A stretch of 64,000 nt of DNA from Klebsormidium nitens (lineage: Eukaryota > Streptophyta > Klebsormidiophyceae > Klebsormidiales > Klebsormidiaceae). Position 1 is the first letter of the stretch; each line of letters opens with the position of its first letter. The stretch covers positions 83,939 through 147,938 of the forward strand of contig DF237149.1 of assembly GCA_000708835.1 (NCBI GenBank), written 5' to 3'. The notes beneath the pieces were generated by a model that did no database searches, was not told the DNA's origin, and saw only the letters and a program-made list of their open reading frames with translations. The position numbers were made by a program, and so were the translations under genes. Positions 35,401 through 46,800 of this stretch are shown in pieces.

Positions 35401-38400
35401 TACATTCGTTCTCTGGTTGCCTCTCTTCTCAACAGCCTCACCGTTTAAACGCTCTCCTGCCTCACAAAAGCAACACAACTCTTCCTTCCTCAAAAGTGCT
35501 TCGAAAGCTGGTCCTGTTGTCTGAGTACGAAAGCCCCCCTCAGTTTCTTTGCTCCTCTCACCCTTTCTCCTTTCTCATCGTTTCTGCCCCTTCCCCTGCA
35601 GCTGCTGTACCGCGCCGAGATCCCCTACGCCGGCACCGAGGCGCACCACATGGGTCAGTCCCCCGACAACAAGTTCCTCGTCGCCGGGGGGGTGTTTTCC
35701 AGCGTCCAGGGACTCCCCCAGGTGTTCTTCTACGACATCGCTGACGACCCGTACCACCCGCTGTACACCGGTGACATCGACCCCAAGAATAGCGGCATCA
35801 CCGACCAAGTCGTGTTTGACAGCCAGGGCCGCGCCATCATCACTCAGGTGCGTTCTGAAGATCGGTTCAGAAAGGAGTATTAAGTTCTGAAGATCGGTTC
35901 AGAAAGGATTGTAAAGTTCTGGAGATCGTTTCAGAAAGGAGTGTTAAGTTCTGGAGATCGGCTCAGCAAGGAAGTGTCAACAGAAGATCGGCTCAGAAAG
36001 AAAGTGTCAACAGAAGAAGTTTGTGGATCGGCTTAGAGGGGAAGAGATGTGTCAACAGAGATTCCCCAAACTTAGAGCATCGAGATTTGTCAACAGAAAT
36101 TTCACAGATGCTCTAAATCTGTGAAATTTCTGTTGACAAATCTCGATGCTCTCAGTAGTGCTATAGATACTCTTGAGCTCCTCAGGGATTCTGATAAGAG
36201 TCGGCTGAGAGTGTTGCATCTTCCGTGACGACCTCAGAAGCTGAAGTTCCCCTGCTTCGACGGTTCTGTGCCCCGCAAAGAAATCGAGTGATTGACGCGT
36301 CGAGTCTGCGCGATTTAATTGGATATGAGCGCATTGATGACCCCAATTCCACCCTATCACCGGACTCAGAGATGGTCAAGAAAGTGAGATGGTAAAGAAA
36401 TCGATGGTTAGGAACCTGAGATGGTGAAACAATCTCTCAAGCTTCAAAGAGTATCCCATCACTCGCAAAACCCACAGCCTCCGCTCCCACTCCCAAAACC
36501 CACAGCCTCCGCTCCCACTCCCAAAACCCACAGCCTCCGCTCCCACTCCCAAAACCCACAGCCTCCGCTCCCACTCCCAAAACCCACAGCCAAGGGAAAG
36601 CGCTGGCCGTTCGATCTGCAAAACCCACAGCCGAAGACAAACGTTGGCCGTTCGATTTGCAGATGGGCTCCTACACTGGCGGCACCCCCGGTCGCCTCCT
36701 CGAGGTCTATCCCCCCTTCCCGACCGACCTCGCCTCCGGCCTCAAGCCCGCCTTCGCTGAATACGGCACGGGGGGTCCCGGCGAGGACACAATGAACCCC
36801 CACGGACTGGACGTGAACGCCGACTCGACCATCGCAATTACCGGAGACTTCATCGAGCCCGTTTCGCTCTTCGCGGGATCCCCTGACCAGATCAAGTTCC
36901 GCGACACCATCCGCATCTGGCGCCGGAACGTGAACGGAAGCACCGGGTGGACCAACACCAAGACGTTCACCGTGCCCGGGGCTGGGGGCGTGCAGGACGT
37001 GCAGGTGCGGTGTTCCGTTTCCGGTCGTACACTGTGTTCCGGTCATACACGCGTCAGTCTCCGGCGGCAGGATTGATCACGACAGAGTCAAGTCTTGCTC
37101 ATGTGTTCTGGTAATGACCGCGTCTTTCTCTGGTGGCGAGATAGGATCTTGTTCAGGGTCCATTCGTTTTCATTTGTTCATCTATTTCATCGTTCTCGCG
37201 TCTTTCCCTGGCGGCAGAATGGAATCTTGTCAATCCAGACGAAATTTGCCATTTCATCGTTCTCGCGTCTTTCCCTGGCGGCAGAATGGAATCTTGCCGA
37301 TTGATAGACTAGACGCTGGAGGCTTGAGACGGCAACTTACACGAAATCTGCCTTTCTNNNNNNNNNNNNNNNNNNNNNNNNNNNNNNNNNNNNNNNNNNN
37401 NNNNNNNNNNNNNNNNNNNNNNNNNNNNNNNNNNNNNNNNNNNNNNNNNNNNNNNNNNNNNNNNNNNNNNNNNNNNNNNNNNNNNNNNNNNNNNNNNNNN
37501 NNNNNNNNNNNNNNNNNNNNNNNNNNNNNNNNNNNNNNNNNNNNNNNNNNNNNNNNNNNNNNNNNNNNNNNNNNNNNNNNNNNNNNNNNNNNNNNNNNNN
37601 NNNNNNNNNNNNNNNNNNNNNNNNNNNNNNNNNNNNNNNNNNNNNNNNNNNNNNNNNNNNNNNNNNNNNNNNNNNNNNNNNNNNNNNNNNNNNNNNNNNN
37701 NNNNNNNNNNNNNNNNNNNNNNNNNNNNNNNNNNNNNNNNNNNNNNNNNNNNNNNNGCCTCCAGCGTCTATTGTATCAGTCGGCAATCTGCCTTTCACAA
37801 GCCTCCAGCGGCCAGATTCTCAAGCCTCCAGCGTCTATTGTATCAGTCGGCAGACTTATATTTGGTCCATCTTAAGCCTTGAGACTTCAGCTTCTTGAGT
37901 TTCTCGAGTCTAACATTCAACCTCTCTTCTCTTCCCTTGGACAGTTCATCCCCGGCGATGCCCAGCAGCGCGCGCTCGCGACGCTCGTCAACGGCAACGG
38001 CCTGGCGCTGGTCAACCCGACGACCGAGACCGTGTCCGTCGTCTACAACTTCGCCAACGAGACGTGCGTGCCCCACGTGTCCGACATTTCCAACGACGGC
38101 AAGAAGTACTTTGTTTCGTGCATCGGCCTCGGCCAGGTGTGGATGATCGACATCTCCAACCCCGAGGCGCCCTTCAAGCTCGACGCCAAGGACACCGGCG
38201 GTCCCAGCTCCAACCCCCACTTCGTGCGCCTCACCCCCAACGACGACCGGTTGTTCGTCTCAAACTACTTCGTCACGGCCGGGCTCGCGTCGTCCCCCGG
38301 CGCGCGGAATGTGCTGTCGTTCAACGTGGGGGCGACCAGCCTTGAGGCCGACACTGCCTTCGGGTCGCTGTCGTTTGCTAACGTTGTGGACGACAACGGT

Positions 38401-38454
38401 GTGCAGACCAACTCCCGCCCCCACGGGATGACGGTCAACTATCTGAGCTGCTAG
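32401..38454 (+). CDS. Secreted Cys-rich selenium-binding-protein / methanethiol-oxidase-like protein
   Basis: Eight exons: 32401-32463, 33028-33079, 33604-33771, 34338-34505, 35041-35165, 35602-35847, 36663-37004 and 37945-38454 (TAG). All phases close to 557 residues. Residues 1 to about 24 are a signal peptide (MVPLKVVSVATLCLAATLLL, cut near VDA). Two consecutive 168-base exons each encode a Cys-rich module (CYTNNGADGYCCPEGYNCF; CYSTDGSVNVCCSNAC). The remainder matches the SBP56/SELENBP1 seven-blade family: QLLYVWAGV, GTEAHHMG, NPHGLDV, RDTIRIW, WMIDISNPEAP and SNPHFVRLTPNDDRLFVSNY. Family members are cytosolic or periplasmic methanethiol oxidases. The Cys-containing CSSC loop of plant and animal SBP is absent, but the His-His pair is present. 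This looks like a diverged, secreted member, so oxidase activity is uncertain. The N gap at 37358-37756 is intronic and no domain sequence is missing across it. Confidence 0.87.
32555..32602 (+). repeat. Decayed copy of the 3' edge of the signal-peptide exon
   Basis: The end of exon 1 (CTTGCAGCGACTCTCTTGCTCCAG then GTAAGCG) recurs at about 32562-32602 as CCTCGCAGCGTCTTGTTCGCTTCAA then GTAAGCG, in the downstream intron. The donor is intact. Confidence 0.8.
35875..36035 (+). repeat. Degenerate tandem repeat in an intron of the SBP-like gene
   Basis: Five to six units of about 27 bases built on TCTGAAGATCGGTTCAGAAAGG occur in tandem. They start inside the donor region at the end of exon 6 and become more divergent downstream. 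Confidence 0.8.
36074..36152. repeat. Perfect 35-bp inverted repeat with a 9-base loop
   Basis: Arm 1 is 36074-36108 and arm 2 is 36118-36152; they are exact reverse complements. The loop TGCTCTAAA separates them. It lies inside a 0.8-kb intron of the SBP-like gene and would form a stable hairpin in the transcript. Such a perfect stem may be a young MITE, a small-RNA precursor or a recent palindromic duplication. Confidence 0.95.
36466..36595. repeat. 28-base minisatellite, about 4.5 copies
   Basis: The unit AAAACCCACAGCCTCCGCTC plus CCACTCCC repeats four times with essentially no differences, followed by a partial unit. A related CAAAACCCACAGCC fragment recurs just before the acceptor at 36662. 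It is intronic in the SBP-like gene. Confidence 0.95.
37186..37305. repeat. Direct duplication of about 50 bases
   Basis: The stretch TTCATCGTTCTCGCGTCTTT plus CCCTGGCGGCAGAATGGAATCTTG occurs twice (about 37188-37234 and 37253-37297), with a more divergent third copy at about 37115-37155. Intronic. Confidence 0.85.
37358..37756. other. Assembly gap (N run) flanked by inverted repeats
   Basis: 399 N bases in the last intron of the SBP-like gene. The 20-base sequence at 37310-37329 reappears as its exact reverse complement at 37818-37837, with imperfect extension to about 35 bases. A 32-base direct repeat is present on the right side. Confidence 1.
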
Positions 38455-40887
38455 AGGAGAGTTTTGTCGAACTTCATGAGGCTTAATGAGAGGTTGACCT
38501 TTTTTCTTGGTTAGTCAGGATAGCGGTTAGTGAGAACGTCGACTTTTTGAGGTGCTGGAGTGTAAGAATCCGGACATACCCCTTCTTGACTTTGTGGCTC
38601 AATTACCTAGTAACTTATGCCATAGACATACTTATGCCATAGACATAGCGCAGTTTGTACCTCCAAGTCAAGTTGGTGTGGGCGCAGTTTGTACCTCCAA
38701 GTCAAGTTGGTGTGGGCGTAAGTCGTCAGTACTTAGTCAGTTGAGTTTTAGTTGAGTTTTAGTTGAGTTCATTGAGTGCATTGAGTGAAAAACCGAGGCT
38801 TCGGTTGGTGTAGGTGTGAGTGGGTAGTCACTTTTTAAGTCATCATAATGCGGCTGATAATGACATGCATCGAGGCTCCATGCAAATGCGGAAACGACAG
38901 CTGCAAAAATTGAGGCTTCGGTTGGACGTTGTCGGAAAGAGTCCCGCTAAGAGAGCGCTTAGTATTTGCTTGATGCTTAATGTGTGACCGACTGCCTTTT
39001 TCCCATTGAAGGTCCGCAAACGCGGTATAAGGGCGAAATGAAGGCTGCACTTATACCCAAGCCGCAATTGTTTTCATTACTAACGAGAGCTGCGAAAAGT
39101 TTGCGTGCCAAACTTGCATGCACATGCAAGCTTTGCTGGAGTCATTTTTGTTTGAACGATTCAGTAAACGAGGCGATCCTGGATGTTCACAACTGCAAGT
39201 TAAAGGCCATGCCTATATCCAAGCTAAATTGTCAGCTTAGGAACGAGAACCAGTGCGGAAAATCAGCCGCCAAACTTGGTTTTGAGAGCTGGATGTTCTC
39301 GACGTTCAGTGCATGTTAATAAAAGCTCTTAGGATGCTACATATCTATACTGTAGTCGCCCAACATCCTTGTAAGTACTGAGCATGTACGTGCGTGCAAA
39401 CTGATTGTCCGGACATGGGCCCTAGGTCACACATGCAAGCAGGGGCGATCAGTGCAGGAGGCTTGTCAATGGTGAGCATCACGTCTTGATCGAACCCGGT
39501 TCTAGTGTGACGCAACGCCCCATCCGGCCGCATCAACATTTTCCGCTTTGGTGTAGTAGCTGCCGGAGTCGCGGCCGGCAACTGTCGGACGCGGCCGCAG
39601 GGTTTATGTACGAAGTTCTGTAGGCACCGGCCAATCTTGGCCGTTCAGATAAAGCATGATGGTCGATCATCAACGGTCCAAAGCTATGGGCTGCTTCGTG
39701 TTGATCCGGTTCGTCTGAAACGGCCTGCCGGCCCGGACATGGGAGAGACTCAATTTAATGAGATACGACAAAGGTATGAGATAATATAGGAGAATAGGTA
39801 GCTCCAATAGGTAGCTCAGTTCGAGGGAGACTGTGGGGAGAGTCCGCAAGGAAGAAGTAGAGACTTTGCTTCTAGAGGCGCTCATCTCTGATGCAGTGAA
39901 AAGACACTCATGAGCAGCTCGACCTCCTCATCATTCATGTGCATCCGGACAGTGACTGCAGTGGCGCCGATCTTCATTTGTAAGTGAACATGAATGTTAT
40001 GCAATTTGATTCGGAACGTAACTTCTATTGCAATGGTGACTGTTCATACATGCAGCTGAAGTGAATAAGATCCGGGCGGCTGCGGGAAGAATCCTCGAAG
40101 AAGGGGTGTTCGTCACACTAGCTGGGCAACTACACCGCGGACGTGCCAGGTTAACCGGTGCAGTGTCATAAGACCACGTGCGCGATGTGCATGCATCTGA
40201 AGTGCATCAAGACAAATATTTGCAGGCAAAAATGACATGGTGACGTTCAACTACTTGCAGACGCACGGCTGGTCTGGACATCACCGGGTTTTGCATGGGG
40301 TGACCCCTGGCAAAGTAAAGCTGGATACCGGACTCGGCAGCTAGGCCGGACGATTGATCTGATCATGATCGTTCGCGCTCAAGCTCAATCATATAGCTAC
40401 ACAGTGACCACCCTTCTCACCCCTTCCGTACAAAGACAGCGGCCCTCTATTTGAGTTCCAAACTATCAAATTGCTAGCAAGATCACACCCTCAAGCACGC
40501 AGCGTATTGCACCACTAGAACTCATGTTTAGAAAGCCTCTTATGTCCACGTTACCTCCCTTGAGCTGCCTAACCAGATAATTACACTTACCCCGATCCTA
40601 GGCTGGCCTAAGTCATGATACAGTCTGTCTTCTCCGGTAACTTTTTGAGCATCCCTAACCACACGAGCTTCCCCGAGAAAAATGTGTACACTGTCCTGAT
40701 CAGCCTTATACCGCGGGCGTCGTCATTCCTACCCGTTTCCTTTTCAGGCAGCGAGTTTATCGTTCTATTTTCTGTACATGATCCGCTATGAGCTTGACCC
40801 TAGCGACCTGATCCTGGCTCAAGTCTATGTCATCGAGCCCGAGGTTTTAATCATGAAGGCGCGAAGCCCCGCGCTCCGGTACGGGCT
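38455..40887. other. Intergenic region, no gene recognised
   Basis: About 2.4 kb between the convergent SBP-like and GTPase genes. A 34-base direct duplication (GCGCAGTTTGTACCTCCAAG plus TCAAGTTGGTGTGG) lies at about 38649-38716, with a run of TTGAGTTTTAG repeats just after it. No coding frame with recognisable features was found. Confidence 0.5.
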
Positions 40888-43800
40888 TTATAACCTAAAG
40901 TATGCATGTATGCCCGGCCCCAGAAGGAGCGCCATCAGCGAAACGACAATGAACTCCACGAAATCCAAACCTTTGGCAGTGTGTGCAATGTACAGTCCGA
41001 CGAGAACGGACAGTGTCGCCAGGACTGATAGCGCCACTGAGCGCGTCTCGTCGATGGGGGGCAAGCTCCGGTCCGCCAGTTTGAGCGCTTGTTGGAGCAT
41101 CGAAAGGAGCGCCGCGTCGGTGATCGGATCCAGTTCGTCATCCTCCTGCGATGAAGGGAGCAAAACTTGGTTATCAGGTATGTGAGATTCAGGCCCCAAG
41201 AGCCTTAACCCCGAGGGCCTTGAACGAAAAGAGTAGCCGGTTTGAACGCGCGGGGCAAAACTTCTGTACGCAGATCATGTGGAACTCAGGCGCAGAGACC
41301 CTTAAACAAAGAGAGAGATCAGGCGCTGGAGCATTTAACAAAATGCCCGATCGAATCCAGTTCAACATGCTCTTGCAAGGACGGAGGCAAGCCTTTTCCG
41401 CAAACCACAGGGAGACGAGAACACAATAGTGCAGCCAGTTCTCCGCCCTTGTGAGAAGACGGAGAGACGAAACGAGCAGATCCCAAGGCCTCAGAGCTGC
41501 TTGTCCTCCCTATTGCCCTATCCGTTTCGTTTCAAGCAAGGACGGAACGGAAAAGCAGAACAAGGAGCTGAAAACGAATCAGATTTCTAGCAGACAAGGG
41601 AACGGTAGTGCAGTCAGTATTTCGTCCTGGTAAGAGGACGGAGACACGGAATGGGCTGATCTGAAGGCCTCAGGGCTGCTTACCCTCTCTTTCATTCCAA
41701 GCAAGGCCGGTCGGGAAAGCAGAACGTAGTAACTGACACCAGAGCAGCCCTCAAACCAAACGGAAGCGGAAGCGGAAAGACTAGTTCTGCGAGTGAAACC
41801 TTGCTAGTGAAGCTGGCACGATCAGGAGGGAGTCGCCGACGTTCACTCCCAGAGTCTCCGCAATCCAACGTACTGCGGCAACGGAAGCACCAGATCCGCG
41901 AGCTGACTGACCTGCTCGCGGCTGATAAAGCTAGCAATTCCAAAGGCCGAGTCCCAGTCTCCCCAATTCCAAAGGAAAGCGGAACGAGAGGAACTAGACT
42001 CACGAGGAAACTGACCTGTTCGCGGCCGGTGAAGCTGGCAATGTCGAAAACAGAGTCTCCGGCGTCCACTCCGAGGGTCTCCGCGATTAAGAGCCGCGCC
42101 CGGTCCCTGTCACCGGGGGACAGCTGGTCGCCGTGGGTCATCACTACGATTGGACTGTAGTCTGCGAAAAAAAAGGCGACCATCTTAGGCGACGCGAGCA
42201 CTGTCCTCCAGCGACAGCTGGTCGCCGCGGGGGTCATCAATAACAATGGAGCTGTGGTCTCCGAAAGGAAAGCGACAGGTTTTAGCAACCCATATGCTGT
42301 CACCGAGTGGCAGCTGGTCGCCGAGGGTCCATACCACAATGGGGCTGTCGTCTGCGAAACGAAAGACGACACTCAGCAACCCGGTCCCTGTTCCCCGGCG
42401 ACAGGTGGTCGCCGGGGATCATCACTGACAATGGGGCTTTAGTCTCTGGAAACGAAAGGCGACAATCTGAGGCGACCCGAGCACTGTCCTCCAGCGACAG
42501 CTGATCGCCGTGGGTCAGTACTACGATTGGGCTGTACTCTGCGGAAGGAAAGGCGACATTTCTCAGCAAACCTAACACCGGTCCCTGGTGACAGCTGGTC
42601 ACTGTGGGTCATTACTACGATGGGTCTGTGATCTGCAAGAAGGAAAGCGACATTTTAGCGACCCCGGTCGTTGTCCCTGGGTGACAACTGGTCGCCGTAG
42701 GGTCGGAGTCAGAGTAGTGGAGCGTTTCGGGGCCGTTCGGAGCATACGGGAACACCGATTCAAACATGAGTGCAACTGTTCGAACAGCTGACCTCTTTAA
42801 TAATTGAAAGTGCCGAATGAGACTAGTACTTTGCCGCAAGAACAAGGTTAGGGTGCTGCATCATCTGAACATTTGCACTCACCCTTAAACTGGTGCAGTG
42901 CGCTGTAGATGCCGCGCATGCATTGCGCCTCGACGCCCGCCCTACACCGTATTCCAGAAGAGAGCAAGGCTTGACTATCTGGATGGCTTCGAAAGTTTTG
43001 AACTTCGGCAAGCCAGCTAATGCAATCTGTGGAAAACCCTCCACGGAACCGTCAATCTTAGCATTCGACTCACCCTTGAACTGGTGCAGAGCGCTGTAGA
43101 TGCTGCGCATGCGTTGCGCCTCGACGCGCCGCTCCTCCCCCACGCGCTGCGCCGCGCTGTGCACCGCGGCCGCGTTCACGACGTAGATCGCGAAGTTGAC
43201 GCGGCGCCGGCGGAACGCCCGCTGGTGGCGCCGGACGCGGTCCTGCAGATTCGGACGCATTTAGTTGACTATTTTGTGCTATTTTTATGTTGTTTCTGTC
43301 TCCTTTTTTCCAATATAAAAGATTCTTTATTCGCTTACATACCAAAGAAAACTCCTTACTGCACAAAAACTCGGACGATACGAGACATAAACATAACATA
43401 ATAAAAAACGATCAACATCACGGTTCAGACGCTATTTGGACGTATTATTGCGAGATGCTTATCAGGTAGTGCTCGGATGCTGCTAGAACACGTTCGACCT
43501 GGTCGATGCTTCTCTGGAAGCGTTCGCAACGTCGGTTCGGACATGTTTGGCCAGACGCTGATATAGACGGGTTCGACGCTGGTCTGGACCATGTGTGGTC
43601 ATGTGGTCATGTTTGTACATGTGTGGTCAGACGCTAATATGGACGCTTTCGGACAGTTGTCCAGAATGCTTTTCTGGACGTTATCAAACCTCGAATCAGA
43701 CATGTTCGGCCAGATACTGAACTGCAAGTCTTTGAACGATTATCCGGGCGTATTTGGAGGCTTCTTCAACTGTGTCCGAATATACTTTCCGGCGTATTCG

Positions 43801-46800
43801 AGCCCTTTTGGACGCATTTCGACCAAAGGCCTTCTTGGGCGATCTGGTGTAAGCCAGTTTCAAGCATAAGTGAGATGAGATGTAGCTGACGAACTTCCTA
43901 GTCCGGCTGAAAATGGAGACACCTAGCAGCCAGAAGGCTTATTCGGTCTGTTAAGCTCTGAGTCAGGCTGAGCATGTGGCCAAGCATGTGGCCAAGAAAC
44001 AAAAGCAAGCGGAGCGGTCCTTACAGGCTACTCTCCACGTTTTCTCAAGCGTTTAGGATTCAAATCTCAGGAGTTTCGAGTAGTTAGGCAGGCAAATAAC
44101 GAACAAACAGTGCCTCACTTGGATCGCCTCGCGGCTTTCCTGTCCGTCTGAAGAACGGATCACCGCCTGCGAGTCGGCCACCCCGTGCTGGACCCACTCC
44201 TTGAGCAGGCCCACGTTCTCCCCGGTGTTGCCAACCGAGAGTCCCCGGGTGTCGAAGACGAGCAACCGGGGCGTGATGGAGTACTCTTGCAGGAGCAGGC
44301 TGTGGCTCCCGGTGGAAGAGCCTGCGTGACCGGTAGGAAGAATGTTAGCGTTGCAGGCTTCGGAGTTTGGTTTGCCGTTTGTGTCTTGGTAAACTAAAAA
44401 CAATCCAAAGCTCTTAAAAGCAAAGCTTATTGCAAGTTTGGATTTGACCGTTCTGGATTTGCTGTGTCAAAGATGGCGCAATTTTGCAGATGCAGGCGCT
44501 GGCTCCCGGTGGAAGAGCCTGCGTGAACCGTATAGAGAAGGTTGGCGTCGGGTCGTTGGAGTTTCCGTGTTTTGGAAACCTCTGGGGCAATAAGAAGCTA
44601 AAGAGTAGGGTCTCGTTGTTAAACCGCGTATGTGGGTTAGAGTCTGTGGGTTTTCATGTGACGGACTTGCCGTTCGTAATGGAAAAAGGGGGCCTTGAGC
44701 GCTTTCTGGTGGATAAACCTGTTGTGCAGTACTGTTACTGCTGCCAAGCTCCAGACTGCGGTGAAATATTCCGGAAGTACCGCTTTGGACGCAGATTTGC
44801 GGAGCTCAAGCAAAGACGAGATATCTGCAAATATGCGGCCGTCCCCAGAGGCAGGACGGAGGACTTGCAAAGGAAGAGAGCTTTAGCCTCAGATACTTAA
44901 CAGGGAACAACGCAAAACACATGCGAGCTACAGGAAACAACTTGGGACCTCTTGGGTCCGACTAATTCCAAGACTTTTCTTCAGAAGAGGTCAGACTCGC
45001 AGACCAAGACCAGGAAGACGAAAAAAGGTCGCGCAAGCGACTGCCCAGCGGAATTGACACCGCGCAAGCTCACTGGCAGTGGCGGCAATGTCGAGGTCCG
45101 TCCTGGTGTCATGCACCGCACGGTGGATGTTGTTGACCAGCGTCGACTTGCCGGCGCCCATGTCGCCCACTAGAAGGAGCACCGTCTTTTGCGGGATGAC
45201 GTAATCCTCTTTGGTCTTGTCGCCAGCTGGCAGCAGCTTGGCCCCTGGGGCATATGCCTGGATCTCGGCGCGCAGGGAGGCGAGGTCGGCCGCCTTCTTG
45301 GCAAGTCGCGCCTGGAAAGACAAGAGCATTAAGCTTCTGCTTGCTTCCAAAACTTCCAAAAATGAGGGAAACATTAACATATGGGGAAGAATTGATTACT
45401 ATTAGAGCTCCGCAACCTTGCTTAGTCTCCTGGCACTCTTGCGATTCCGCAAAATGCTTTGTTCAAAACGGCGAAACTGTGAAGATGTCTCAGGATTCCT
45501 TGTTTGCTTCGTGGAGTATACAATGCCTTCTGCTAACTGGCGGAATGGTGCTCAACCTTAGAACTGCTCCTGATGGACTTCCAATATCTAATGCAGCCTG
45601 TTTCTGGTGATTGGCACACGGCGGTTCTGGAGGCTTAAGGGAACAGCATGCCAGAAATGACTAAAGTAAAGCTTCATATTGCCGACCGGGCTGACGTGCA
45701 AAGATGGACTTCCTTTCGCAATCCAGCAGTAAGCTGTAACGTATTGCGCTGGGCAGACCTCGCGCGCCTTCCAATTCATCAAACACCGGGTCTGGACGCT
45801 GGGAGCAAGACAGGTGAGCAACAGAATACTGACCGAAAATATTAGGAAGTTTGATCAAGCACGTTTTAACCCGAACAGTTCAAGAGGGGATCCTTAAACC
45901 AGTGAAAGCAAACGTGTCGATAAAGACAGCGAGCATTGAAAGATCAAACGAGGAACCGAAAGAAGGTCACATCTCAACCAGACAAGACGTCCCGCTCACC
46001 TTACTCTTCTCCAGAGCCAGGATTGCAGCAGCATTGTGCGACGCTGCTTCGGCGCCTGCTGACTCGACACAAGCAGCCAGAGCCTCTCGGATCGCCTCTG
46101 CGTCCTCCTCCGCCTCAAAATCCCTCATTGCCTTCTGACGCAATGCCTGAGTGGGAACCGAGGCGTCCTCCTCCGGAAACGGGTCCGTCTTTCTGACACC
46201 TTCCACTGCATTCTCAGAGCGGTCCCCAGATTCTTTAGACAGGTCCCAAAATTCTCTAGACGTTACGACTTCGACGTCGGGAGTCAGTGGTGCGGCCACT
46301 GGTTCAGGCTGAGTTTTTGGCTGCTTTTTGTTCCGCTTTGCCTGTGTTTGCTCAAATGCCCACAGACGAAATTTCTCCCGTCTAGCCCTGGCCGTTTCCG
46401 CTGCACCGTTGTTCGTCTCCGCCCGTGCCTTTTTCTCTTCTTTGGTGCGCTTCTGATTCTCGGGCGTGTTTGGGGGGACGACTTCAGCGTCGGGTGACGT
46501 CAGTGGTGACGTCATCCGATCGGGCTGCGTTTCAGCGTCGCCTTTGCCTGCTGTGGTGACGTCACTTTCTTGCGGTTGTGCTTCGGACTGGGTGTCGTCC
46601 TCCACGTGATGCCAGCTGGACGCCAGTTGGGACTCATCAGCTGCGCCTGCAAAAAAGAAGCACAATTTTCAGAGAAAACATCGAACCCAGCGTTGTTCCC
46701 TGTTAGCGCTGACACAGTCGCCCTGTATCTGGTTGAAAGGGCACTTGAGAAGCTACAGGAAAGTCGTATCCCTGCTTTATGGTCCGCACAAGCATCGACC

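Noticed and set aside
36437-37046. Minus-strand Gly/Trp-rich repeat protein
   Set aside because: It is the antisense translation of the 28-base minisatellite and of SBP-like exon 7.
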